Assembly (NCBI GenBank): GCA_946886325.1
Contig: CAMPIK010000033.1
Location: forward strand, 1-10,968
Length of the DNA: 10,968 bases
DNA from: an uncultured Shinella sp.
GTDB lineage: Bacteria; Pseudomonadota; Alphaproteobacteria; Rhizobiales; Rhizobiaceae
Direction of reading: 5' to 3'
This document shows, in pieces, positions 1-6,515 of this stretch (its first letter is position 1; each line of letters begins with the position of its first letter). The position numbers were made by a program, and so were the translations under genes. Below the pieces are notes generated by a model. It searched no databases and was not told the DNA's origin. It saw only the letters and a program-made list of their open reading frames with translations.

Positions 1-419
1 TGATGCGAAAAACCACGCTCGGTATCGCCATGCGCGCGGCCGCGACGAACTTCACCATGGCGCGCATGCTGGGCGTGCCGGCAAACCTCATCATCTCGTC
101 CGCCTTCGCGCTATCAGGCTTCCTCGCCGGAGTCGTCGCCATCCTCTGGATCGGGCGGATCGGCACGGTCGTTCCGGGCATCGGGCTGGAGCCGCTGCTC
201 GTCGCCTTCATCGCCACCGTCATCGGCGGCATGCGCAGCCTGCCCGGCGCCGTCGTCGGCGGTTTCCTGCTGGCGCTGATCGATACGACGCTGAACTACA
301 CCCTGCCGCAGGATCTGCTGAAGTTCCGCGACGCCTTCACCTTCAGCCTCGTCATCCTGATCCTGCTCTGGCGGCCGGACGGGCTGATCAAGGGGCCGGC
401 CTCGGGACAGCGCACATGA
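1..419 (+). CDS. Branched-chain amino acid-type ABC transporter permease, LivH-like (3' part only)
   Basis: This is the C-terminal part, about 139 residues, of an inner-membrane permease of the LivH group of hydrophobic amino acid/amide ABC importers. The 5' end lies outside the window. The frame is already open at base 1, so the ATG at base 3 is an internal methionine and not the start. The visible part begins in the conserved cytoplasmic coupling segment (GIAMRAAATNFTMARMLGV), which contacts the ATPases. Hydrophobic helices follow (around LIISSAFALSGFLAGVVAIL and PLLVAFIATVIGGM). The sequence then shows the typical GGMRSLPGAVVGG stretch and ends with the family's usual LLWRPDGLIKG tail. The stop codon overlaps the next gene's start as ATGA, so the two permeases are translationally coupled and should form a heterodimer. 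The family also carries urea, amides and other amino compounds, so a leucine-type substrate should not be assumed. Confidence 0.9.
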   Translation, partial: MRKTTLGIAMRAAATNFTMARMLGVPANLIISSAFALSGFLAGVVAILWIGRIGTVVPGIGLEPLLVAFIATVIGGMRSLPGAVVGGFLLALIDTTLNYTLPQDLLKFRDAFTFSLVILILLWRPDGLIKGPASGQRT

Positions 420-1459
420 GGAACGCGACGATGAAACACTCGATCCTCACCGCAGTCCTGCTTATCGGCCTCATCGTCATCGTTGCCGTCGGCACGGAAC
501 TCCTCGGCATCCGACTCTACGACCGCGTCGTCACCAACCTGCTGATCTCGATGGTGCTGGTCGTCGGGCTGCAGACCTTCATGGGCAATTCGGGCCTGCT
601 CTCCTTCGCCCATATCGGCTTCATGGGCTTCGGCGCCTATACGTCGGCGGTGCTGACGATCCCGGCGCAGATGAAGGGCATGGCGTTGCCGGACCTCTAC
701 GCGTTCATGAAGGTGGTGGAAGTCTCGCCCTTCGTCGCGATGATCGCCGCCGGCCTCGTTGCAGCCCTGGTCGCCGCCGTCGTCGCCTATCCGCTGATGC
801 GGCTGTCGGACGCCGCCGCCGTCATCACCTCCTTTGCGCTGCTCGTCGTGCTCTATACCGTGATGAACAACTGGAGTGCGCTCACCAATGGCCCGCGCAC
901 GCTCTTCGGCCTGCCGAAGACGACGACGATGCCGGTGGTCGCGGCCGTTGCGGCGCTGGCGGTCATCGTGGCGCTCTTCTTCAAGGAATCGCGCACCGGC
1001 AAGCTGCTGCGCGCCTCGCGGGAGGACGAGGTGGCGGCCGCAGCACTCGGCGCCGACATCCCGCGGCTGCGCTGGCAGGCCTTCGTGCTCGCCGCCTTCA
1101 TGGCGGGCATCGGCGGCGCGCTCTGGGGCCATTTCATCACCTCCTTCGCGCCCAAGGCCTTCTATCTCAAGGAGACCTTCCTCATCATCACCATGCTGGT
1201 GATCGGCGGCGCGGGCACCGTCACCGGCGCCGTCATCGGCACCCTTCTGGTCACCTTCGCCTATGAAGGACTGCGCGCCACCGAGGGCGCACTGAACGCC
1301 ACATCCTTCGGCGCCGGTCAGGTGGTGGGCCTCACCGAGATCGTGCTGGCGCTTGCCATGATCGCGGTGATGATCCTGAAACCCGGCGGCCTGTTCCCGA
1401 CCCGCGAGATCGGCCACCTCATCCTGCGCGCCACCCGCAAAAAGGAGACGACATCGTGA
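416..1459 (+). CDS. Branched-chain amino acid-type ABC transporter permease, LivM-like
   Basis: This is a complete polytopic inner-membrane permease of 347 residues, close to the usual LivM length. It partners the LivH-like protein upstream. The LivM hallmark segment (NSGLLSFAHIGFMGFGAY) lies at about residues 58-76. The coupling segment GKLLRASREDEVAAAALGAD starts at about residue 195. A glycine-rich GGAGTVTGAVIGT segment sits near residue 263, and the tail LKPGGLFPTRE is typical of the family. The start at 416 shares an ATGA with the previous stop. An alternative start is the ATG at 431, which has a better Shine-Dalgarno (GAGGA at 418-422, 8-nt spacing) and would remove only five residues. 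The stop overlaps the GTG of the hydrolase, so the three genes are one transcription and translation unit. The sequence does not show the substrate. Confidence 0.93.
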   Translation: MRNATMKHSILTAVLLIGLIVIVAVGTELLGIRLYDRVVTNLLISMVLVVGLQTFMGNSGLLSFAHIGFMGFGAYTSAVLTIPAQMKGMALPDLYAFMKVVEVSPFVAMIAAGLVAALVAAVVAYPLMRLSDAAAVITSFALLVVLYTVMNNWSALTNGPRTLFGLPKTTTMPVVAAVAALAVIVALFFKESRTGKLLRASREDEVAAAALGADIPRLRWQAFVLAAFMAGIGGALWGHFITSFAPKAFYLKETFLIITMLVIGGAGTVTGAVIGTLLVTFAYEGLRATEGALNATSFGAGQVVGLTEIVLALAMIAVMILKPGGLFPTREIGHLILRATRKKETTS

Positions 1460-2124
1460 CCTGGAAGACCGCCTATCGTTCCTTCTACTACGCCAATGCC
1501 GAGGAGCCGGAGGATATCCGCCTCGACCCCGAGACGACGGCGCTGCTCGTCATCGACATGCAGAACACCTATCTCGACCCGAAGGACACGCCGGAGGAGA
1601 CCGCCCGCTGGCAGCCCTTCTACGACCGCATGCGCAATGTGACGATCCCCAACACCGCCCGGCTGATCGACGAGTGCCGCAAGCGCAAGGTCGAGGTCAT
1701 CTTCGCCCGCATCGCCTGCCTGAAGCCGGATGGGCGCGACCGGTCGCTGAGCCAGAAGAAGCCGGGCTTCAACTACCTGCTCCTGCCGAAGGACCTGCCC
1801 GAGGGCCAGGTCGTGCCGGAACTGGAGCCGCGCCCCGACGAGATCGTCATCACCAAGACGACCGACAGCGCGCTGACCGGCACCAACCTGCGCCTGATCC
1901 TCGCCAACATGGGCATCAAGGACGTCATCTGCTGCGGCATCTTCACCGACCAGTGCGTGTCTTCCACCGTGCGCAGCCTCGCCGACGAGAGCTTCGGCGT
2001 GGTCGTCGTGGACGATTGCGGTGCTGCGGCAACGGACGAGCTGCACAAAAGGGAGCTGGAGATCATCAACATGATCTACTGCCACGTCGTGCAGCTCGAC
2101 GAGGTCCTGACCTTCTTCAAATAG
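1456..2124 (+). CDS. Cysteine hydrolase, isochorismatase superfamily (probable amidohydrolase)
   Basis: A cytoplasmic enzyme of 222 residues, the normal length for this family. The catalytic triad is visible: Asp34 in LLVIDMQNTY, Lys134 in VITKTTDSAL and nucleophile Cys167 in IFTDQCVSST. The 33-residue Lys-Cys spacing is, from memory, the same as in RutB (ureidoacrylate amidohydrolase) and biuret hydrolase. Those enzymes split amide or carbamoyl C-N bonds and release ammonia or a carbamate. The TDQC motif fits amidases of this group better than the name-giving isochorismatases. The start is GTG at 1456, supported by AAAGGAGA at 1441-1448 and by overlap with the LivM stop. Co-translation with two Liv-type permeases suggests that it acts on the imported compound. 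The exact substrate is unknown; N-carbamoyl compounds, biuret-like molecules or other amides are all possible. The stop codon TAG touches the first bases of an intergenic repeat. Confidence 0.9.
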   Translation: MTWKTAYRSFYYANAEEPEDIRLDPETTALLVIDMQNTYLDPKDTPEETARWQPFYDRMRNVTIPNTARLIDECRKRKVEVIFARIACLKPDGRDRSLSQKKPGFNYLLLPKDLPEGQVVPELEPRPDEIVITKTTDSALTGTNLRLILANMGIKDVICCGIFTDQCVSSTVRSLADESFGVVVVDDCGAAATDELHKRELEIINMIYCHVVQLDEVLTFFK

Positions 2125-2206
2125 AGCATTTCCAGCCGAAGCGAGATCGCTTCGGCGTCGGACAATGCGGCAAAACAAGGGGATGGAGCACCTCCGGGGT
2201 GCTCCA
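2125..2206. repeat. RIME-like intergenic palindromic repeat, two hairpins
   Basis: Two inverted repeats are joined by a short AAAACAAGG-type linker. The first has perfect 10-bp arms, GCCGAAGCGA at 2135-2144 and its complement at 2147-2156. It is nested in an imperfect outer pair, GCATTTCC at 2126-2133 and GGACAATGC at 2160-2168. The second is TGGAGCACC at 2184-2192 with GGTGCTCCA at 2198-2206, a perfect 9-bp stem with a 5-nt loop. The AGAGCATTTCC opening, the centre palindrome, the GGACAATGCG-CAAAACAA linker and the final hairpin follow the plan of the abundant intergenic mosaic elements of rhizobia (RIME) as I remember them. This assignment is by memory, not by search. In RNA the element would fold strongly between the hydrolase stop and the aminotransferase start. 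It could stabilise the upstream message or reduce downstream expression. Confidence 0.7.
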
Positions 2207-2214
2207 GAATCGAC

Positions 2215-2220
2215 AGGAGG
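2215..2220 (+). promoter_or_regulatory. Ribosome binding site fixing the aminotransferase start
   Basis: A perfect AGGAGG lies 5 nt before the ATG at 2226. The reading frame is open far upstream, back into the hydrolase gene, but the class III aminotransferase homology begins only after this ATG. The site therefore decides the start. Confidence 0.85.
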
Positions 2221-2225
2221 ACCGC

Positions 2226-3539
2226 ATGTCCGGTCTCTACGCCCGCGAAAGCCGATCCGTCTCGACCATGGCGCATCTGCGCTTCTTTCCGCAGGCGGTG
2301 GTCGGCGGCAGCGGCGCGTATCTCACGGGCGACGACGGAAGGCGGCTGCTCGATTTCGCCGCCTCCTGGGGTGCGGCCAGCCTCGGCCATGCGCATCCGG
2401 CGGTCCGCGAGGCGGTCGACCGGGCGCTCTCCGACCAGGCGGGTGCGAGCTATCTCTCGACTGCCAACGAGCCCACTGTGCTGCTTGCGGAGAAGCTGCT
2501 GACGCTCGTTCCCGAGCGTGCCCGCGGCCGCGTCTGGTTCGGCCATTCCGGCTCCGATGCCAACGAGACGGTCGCCCGCGCCGTCGTCGCGGCAACCGGC
2601 CGCCCGCGCATCCTCGCCTTCGAGGGCGCCTATCATGGCGGCACGGTCGGTTCCATGGCCGTCTCCGGCCATCCGGCGCAGCAGGGCACGCGGGCGGCGG
2701 GCCTGACGCTCGTTCCGTATCCTGACACTTACGCTTCTGGTAGTGCAGAGGCGGCGAAGGATGCGGCCATCGCCCATATCGAGCGGCTGTTCGAAAGCGA
2801 TGTCCCGCCCGAAGAGGTCGCCGCCTTCTTCATCGAGCCCATCCAGTCGGACGGCGGCATGCTGGTGCCGCCACAGGGCTTCTTCCAGCAGGTCGAGACA
2901 CTCTGCCGCCGGCACGGCATCCTCGTCGTCTCCGACGAGGTCAAGGTCGGCCTCGGCCGCACCGGACGGTTCAACGCCTTCGAGCATTCCGGCATCGAGC
3001 CCGACATCGTCGTCTACGGCAAGGGTCTCGGCGGCGGCCTGCCGATCTCTGCCGTCGTCGGTCCCGAAGCGATCATGAACCACGCCGCCGCCTTCTCCTT
3101 CCAGACGGTGCACGGCAACCCGGTCTGCGCGGCCGCAGCACTCGCGGTGCTGCAGACCATCGTGCGGGAAAATCTCGTCGAGAATGCGCGGCGAACCGGC
3201 GCGGTGCTGCGCCAAGCGCTCGACAGGCTCCAGGCGAAGCACGCCCTCGTCGGCAACGTTCGGGGCGAAGGTCTGGCGATCGGTGTGGAACTGGTGACGG
3301 ACCGGCGGAGCCGGGCGCCTGCCGCGCGCGAGACGGCGCTCGTCGTCAGCCGCGCCTTCCAGCTCGGCCTCGTTCTCTACTATGTCGGCGTGCGGTCGAA
3401 TGTGCTGGAATTCACGCCGCCGCTGACGCTGACCGAGCGGCAGGCCCAGGACGGCGTCGCGATCCTCGATCAGGCGCTTGCCGACGTCTCCGCCGGCCGT
3501 GTCGATGAAAGCCTGCTCGCCGGTTTCGCCGGCTGGTGA
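2226..3539 (+). CDS. PLP-dependent class III aminotransferase
   Basis: A cytoplasmic fold-type I enzyme of 437 residues, the usual length for class III (omega-amino acid, ornithine/GABA-type) aminotransferases. It moves an amino group from an amine or omega-amino acid to a keto acid. Visible features include LDFAASWGAASLGHAHP near residue 45 and the phosphate-binding HSGSDANE at about 107-114. The cofactor aspartate is Asp237 in VVSDEVKVGLGRTG. The Schiff-base lysine is Lys266 in VYGKGLGGGLPIS. The motif TVHGNPVCAAAALAVL follows, and then a C-terminal small domain ending in LEFTPPLTLT. All key residues are intact. The gene lies about 100 bases after the hydrolase, across the RIME-like repeat, with its own strong ribosome binding site, so it may be expressed with the operon or partly on its own. 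Context suggests transamination of a product of the imported compound. The precise donor is not readable; GABA, beta-alanine, taurine and diamines are all used by relatives. Confidence 0.93.
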   Translation: MSGLYARESRSVSTMAHLRFFPQAVVGGSGAYLTGDDGRRLLDFAASWGAASLGHAHPAVREAVDRALSDQAGASYLSTANEPTVLLAEKLLTLVPERARGRVWFGHSGSDANETVARAVVAATGRPRILAFEGAYHGGTVGSMAVSGHPAQQGTRAAGLTLVPYPDTYASGSAEAAKDAAIAHIERLFESDVPPEEVAAFFIEPIQSDGGMLVPPQGFFQQVETLCRRHGILVVSDEVKVGLGRTGRFNAFEHSGIEPDIVVYGKGLGGGLPISAVVGPEAIMNHAAAFSFQTVHGNPVCAAAALAVLQTIVRENLVENARRTGAVLRQALDRLQAKHALVGNVRGEGLAIGVELVTDRRSRAPAARETALVVSRAFQLGLVLYYVGVRSNVLEFTPPLTLTERQAQDGVAILDQALADVSAGRVDESLLAGFAGW

Positions 3540-3541
3540 GG

Positions 3542-4288
3542 TTATACAGCCGGTCCGCCGAAGACCGGGGCGTAGGTAAAACCGTCGGAATGGGCGAAAT
3601 GCGCCTTGCGCACCGCGACGCCGTAGAGCCGCGCCAGCGCCGCTTCCGAAAGCGCCTCCTCCGTCGGGCCGTAGAAGAAGTCGTTGCGGCCATACATCAG
3701 AAGCACGTCGGTCGCGATTTCCAGCGCGTGCTGCGGCGCATGCGTGGTGAAGAGCACCGTCATGCCGTGTTCGCGGCGCAGCCGGTCGAGAACGCCGACG
3801 ACGAGCGCCTGGTTGCGGTAGTCGAGCGCCGAGCAGGGTTCGTCGAGAATGAGGATCTCGCAGTCGGAGACGAGCGCCTGCGCGATGACAACAAGCTGGC
3901 GCTGGCCGCCGCTCAGCGCGTTGAAGGAGCGCTCGGCCAGATGCTCGATGCCGAGCGCCTGCAACTGCCGGTGCACGGCGGCATAGTCGGCGGCGCGCGG
4001 ACTGCCGAAGAGCCCGATCTTGCGCGCCCGGCCCATCAGCACGATGTCGGTCACCGAATAGTCGAAGGCGACGTCGAAGAGTTGCGGCACGTAGCCGATG
4101 CGGGCGCTGCACCGCACCGTGCCGCGGGCGGCCGGCAGCAGGCCGGCAATCGTGTTGATCAGGCTCGTCTTGCCGACGCCGTTGGCGCCGAGGATCGCCG
4201 CGACGCTGCCCCTGGCGATGGTAAAGCCGTAGCCGTCGAGGATCGTGGTTCCGCCGCGCTCGACGGAGAGGCCGGTAACCTCAATCAC
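3542..4288 (-). CDS. ABC transporter ATP-binding protein, iron-siderophore/cobalamin importer type (FecE-like)
   Basis: This is the ATPase of a type II metal-chelate importer, 248 residues, acting at the cytoplasmic face on the FecCD-like permease encoded upstream. All nucleotide-binding motifs are present: Walker A GANGVGKT at 34-41, Q-loop Gln69 in YVPQ, signature LSGGQ at 125-129, Walker B ILILDEP at 145-151, D-loop SALD at 153-156 and switch His183 in FTTH. The start is GTG, with GGAGGG at 4296-4301 lying 7 nt upstream, and it overlaps the permease stop by 8 bases. It is the last gene of a three-gene operon. It ends two bases from the stop of the convergent aminotransferase, so no separate terminator fits between the two. 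The C-terminal 25 or so residues (ending YAPVFGGPAV) go slightly beyond the core fold and I cannot assign them. Confidence 0.92.
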   Translation of the reverse strand: MIEVTGLSVERGGTTILDGYGFTIARGSVAAILGANGVGKTSLINTIAGLLPAARGTVRCSARIGYVPQLFDVAFDYSVTDIVLMGRARKIGLFGSPRAADYAAVHRQLQALGIEHLAERSFNALSGGQRQLVVIAQALVSDCEILILDEPCSALDYRNQALVVGVLDRLRREHGMTVLFTTHAPQHALEIATDVLLMYGRNDFFYGPTEEALSEAALARLYGVAVRKAHFAHSDGFTYAPVFGGPAV

Positions 4289-5345
4289 TCTTCCACCCTC
4301 CCCGGCTCTGCATCCGCCGCAGGAGCACGGCGAAAACAGGCACGCCGATCAGCGAGGTGATGATGCCGACGGGGATTTCCGCCGTCGTTGCCGTGCGCGC
4401 GAGATTGTCGACGAGCAGCATGTAGATCGCGCCGAGCAGGATGGAGACCGGCAGGAGCCGCCCGTGATCCGGCCCGGCGATGGCGCGCGCGACATGCGGG
4501 ATGACGAGCCCGACCCAGCCGATGATGCCGCAGCAGGCGACGATGCCGGCCGAGATCACGGCGGTCGCGGCAAGGATCGTCCATTGCACCAGCGCCACCG
4601 GCGAACCGAGCGCGCGGGCCTTTTCCTCGCCGAGCGAGATGATGTTGATCTGGAAGCGCAGCAGACAGATGGCCGCAAGCGCCGGCACGATCACGACGGC
4701 CATCAGCAGCAGGTCCTCGTAATTGGTCGAGGCGAGGCTGCCCATCAGCCAGTAGGTGATCGCCGGCAGCTTCTGGTGCGGGTCGGCGAGCAGCTTGACG
4801 ATGGAGATCGCCGAACCGAAGAAGGCCGAGATGATGACGCCCGCCAGCACCAGCGCGAGGATCGAGGTGCGGCCGCGCACGCTGGCGAGCAGCTTGACGA
4901 GCACGACGCTGCCGAGCCCGAAGAGGAAGGCGATGCCGAGCAGGCCGTAGCCGAAGATGCCGGCGAGGATGGCAAGCGTGCCGCCGAAACCCGCCCCGCT
5001 TGTCACGCCGATGATGTTGGGATCGACCAGCGGGTTGCGAAAGAGCCCCTGGAGGGCCGCGCCCGAGGCGGCAAGCCCGGCGCCGACGAGGATCGCGGCA
5101 AGGATGCGCGGCAGCCTGACGAGTTCCACCACCTGCTCTTCGAGCACGCTCCAGTCGGGTGCGGCCGCCGGCACGATATTATCGATGAGGATGCGGATCA
5201 CCTTGAGAACGCCGAGCTCGTAGCGCCCGATGGTGACCGACACGAGCGCGAGCGCGACGAGCACGGCCAGAAGCGCGAGCGTCGCCGGCAGCGCGCGGTT
5301 GGCGCGCCGCCTGCCGATCTCGTCTGTAGCCGCCAGCGCCGACAT
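4281..5345 (-). CDS. FecCD-family ABC transporter permease
   Basis: A polytopic inner-membrane permease of 354 residues, expected to form a homodimer since only one permease gene is present. The family signature is clear at residues 76-114: VRLPRILAAILVGAGLAASG followed by ALQGLFRNPLVDPNIIGV. Further on, the coupling segment GEEKARALG precedes CGIIGWVGLVIPHVAR, which is characteristic of siderophore, heme and vitamin B12 importers. The end IPVGIITSLIGVPVFAVLLRR is also typical. The start ATG at 5343-5345 shares one base with the stop of the binding-protein gene (TAATG), and the 3' end overlaps the ATPase gene, so all three genes are coupled. The usual hydrophobic N-terminal helix begins near residue 20. 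Confidence 0.93.
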   Translation of the reverse strand: MSALAATDEIGRRRANRALPATLALLAVLVALALVSVTIGRYELGVLKVIRILIDNIVPAAAPDWSVLEEQVVELVRLPRILAAILVGAGLAASGAALQGLFRNPLVDPNIIGVTSGAGFGGTLAILAGIFGYGLLGIAFLFGLGSVVLVKLLASVRGRTSILALVLAGVIISAFFGSAISIVKLLADPHQKLPAITYWLMGSLASTNYEDLLLMAVVIVPALAAICLLRFQINIISLGEEKARALGSPVALVQWTILAATAVISAGIVACCGIIGWVGLVIPHVARAIAGPDHGRLLPVSILLGAIYMLLVDNLARTATTAEIPVGIITSLIGVPVFAVLLRRMQSRGGWKSD

Positions 5346-6415
5346 TATTCGAACAGGGCCGCGTAGCCCGGTGCCTGGCTGTTGGCCTCGATCTCGAGGA
5401 TCGCCCGCATCTGCGCCTCATCCGGCTTGCGGCCGTAGATCGTCTCGTAGGCGTTGGCGACGGTTGCCGGGAAGTCCGCGTCCACGGACGCGCCGTCCGG
5501 ATGGGCGACCATGGCGAGCCAGACGGCCGTCAGGAAGAGTTCCGGCGAGTCCGGCGAGGCGTTGAACTTCGGCACCTTGTAGACGCGCTTGTTCTTGACC
5601 GCATCCATGCTCGACAGCAGCGGATGGGCGTAGAAGTCGGCCGGGTTCACCGTCACGGCCTGGGCCGGGATGATGATCATGTCGGGGTTCCAGACGAAGA
5701 GCTGCTCGACGTCGACATTCTTCCACCACTCGCCGCTATCGTCGGCGGCGAGGTTCTTGATGCCGCTCAGCGCGAAGTCGTGCGAGGGATTGGCGATGAC
5801 CTGGATCTGGTCGCCGAGCTTCTCGATATAGACGAGGCTCACCGTCTTGTCGTCGGCAAGGCCCTCGTAGCGCGCCTTCATGGCCGCATTGGAATCGTAG
5901 TGCAGCTTCAGCGTCGCTTCTGCCCGCTCCGGATGGCCGGAAATGGCGCCGCTCATGCGGATATAGTCGAGGCGCTGTTCCTCGGTGCAGCAGCCCCAGG
6001 CCGCGACCTTGAGGCCGACCCGCTCCAGGGGCTCGATCAGATCCGGATTGTGCATCGCCTGGATGACGAGCTCGGGCTTGGTGGCAAGGATCGCCTCGAC
6101 ATTCGGCGCAAAACCGTCGCGCGCCGCCGTGCCGTTCAGTTGCATGAGTTCCGGGATGAGATCGGCATAGATGAAGTTCTTCATCCGGGCGATCGAATCC
6201 GCGTTGACGGCGACCATGTGCTCGGTCGTGCGGTCGGTCGAATAGTAGATGAAGGGCGCGGCGCGGATGATCGTCGCCAGCCGCTCCGGCGGGGCTGCAA
6301 GCTCGATCGTCTGGTCGCGGTGATCCTTGAAGGTGATCGGTTCGGCCGCCGCCGTGGAGGCCGCGAGCATCGCCGCCAGCGTTGCACCAAGCCCGGTTGT
6401 CAGGATGCGCTTCAT
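5345..6415 (-). CDS. Periplasmic substrate-binding protein of an iron-siderophore/cobalamin-type ABC transporter
   Basis: This is the periplasmic ligand-capture component, 356 residues, of the FecB/BtuF-like fold (peripla_BP_2). A Sec signal peptide is visible: MKR, a hydrophobic core to about residue 20, and a probable cut after TAAA at residue 24. There is no lipobox cysteine, so the mature protein is probably free in the periplasm. The mature start EPITFKDHRDQTIELAAPPERLATII is split here as EPITFKDHRD and QTIELAAPPERLATII and matches the family's opening strand. VEAILATKPELVI and VWNPDMIIIPA are the typical strands around the hinge. AWGCC near residue 140 and several tryptophans are unusual and may line the ligand site. 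A GAGGG ribosome binding site lies 8 nt before the ATG at 6415. It is the first gene of the operon, preceded by a promoter-like sequence and divergent from the unknown 455-residue protein. The ligand is undetermined; no outer-membrane receptor is nearby. Confidence 0.9.
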   Translation of the reverse strand: MKRILTTGLGATLAAMLAASTAAAEPITFKDHRDQTIELAAPPERLATIIRAAPFIYYSTDRTTEHMVAVNADSIARMKNFIYADLIPELMQLNGTAARDGFAPNVEAILATKPELVIQAMHNPDLIEPLERVGLKVAAWGCCTEEQRLDYIRMSGAISGHPERAEATLKLHYDSNAAMKARYEGLADDKTVSLVYIEKLGDQIQVIANPSHDFALSGIKNLAADDSGEWWKNVDVEQLFVWNPDMIIIPAQAVTVNPADFYAHPLLSSMDAVKNKRVYKVPKFNASPDSPELFLTAVWLAMVAHPDGASVDADFPATVANAYETIYGRKPDEAQMRAILEIEANSQAPGYAALFE

Positions 6416-6448
6416 GGTGTTTTCCCTCTGCCTGATATTCGTCTGGCG

Positions 6449-6478
6449 TCGTAGTTATGTTGACTTGTTGTGTCAAGT
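6449..6478. promoter_or_regulatory. Candidate promoter/operator between divergent genes
   Basis: On the minus strand, CTTGAC (plus 6472-6477) matches the rhizobial -35 consensus. It is followed after 17 nt by CTACGA (6449-6454), a partial match to the -10 element. This would drive the transporter operon. The same stretch carries short inverted repeats: TTGAC/GTCAA at 6460-6464 and 6472-6476, and ACTTG/CAAGT at 6463-6467 and 6474-6478. A regulator bound here would cover the -35 element. On the plus strand GTTGAC at 6459-6464 could be a weak -35 for the opposite gene. The assignment is based on pattern only. Confidence 0.45.
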
Positions 6479-6502
6479 TTGTTTAGCAGCAGGAAGGATG
6501 CG

Positions 6503-6510
6503 AAGGGAGG
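6503..6510 (+). promoter_or_regulatory. Ribosome binding site fixing the start of the unknown 455-residue protein
   Basis: AAGGGAGG lies 5 nt before the ATG at 6516. An in-frame ATG at 6498 has its own AGGAAGG touching it with no spacing, which makes it a poor start. The frame is open further upstream into the divergent gene, but that part is implausible as coding sequence. Confidence 0.75.
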
Positions 6511-6515
6511 CAGCG

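Noticed and set aside
296..1417. Long minus-strand open frame (373 residues) antisense to the LivM gene
   Set aside because: Its product is rich in Arg, His, Asp and Gly with no domain-like pattern. It is the expected complement of a GC-rich gene, and the plus-strand permease is unmistakable.
1674..2225. Upstream extension of the aminotransferase frame
   Set aside because: The frame is open by chance over the hydrolase gene. Family homology and a perfect AGGAGG place the start at 2226.
3550..3568. Short inverted repeat CCGGTC/GACCGG near the convergent stops, considered as a terminator
   Set aside because: Only a 6-bp stem with a 7-nt loop and no T-run; it lies in coding sequence and could be chance in GC-rich DNA.
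2076..4112. Minus-strand open frame of 678 residues across the aminotransferase and ATPase genes
   Set aside because: It runs through two well-supported genes in other frames and has low-complexity Arg/Ala/Gly composition; no motif was found.
4245..5366. Plus-strand 373-residue frame over the permease gene
   Set aside because: It is antisense to a clear FecCD permease and its Asp/Arg/His-rich sequence is typical of a GC-rich shadow.
6327..6515. N-terminal extension of the unknown protein upstream of 6516
   Set aside because: It would overlap the signal-peptide region of the divergent gene and cover its promoter. The ATG at 6516 has a well-placed ribosome binding site.
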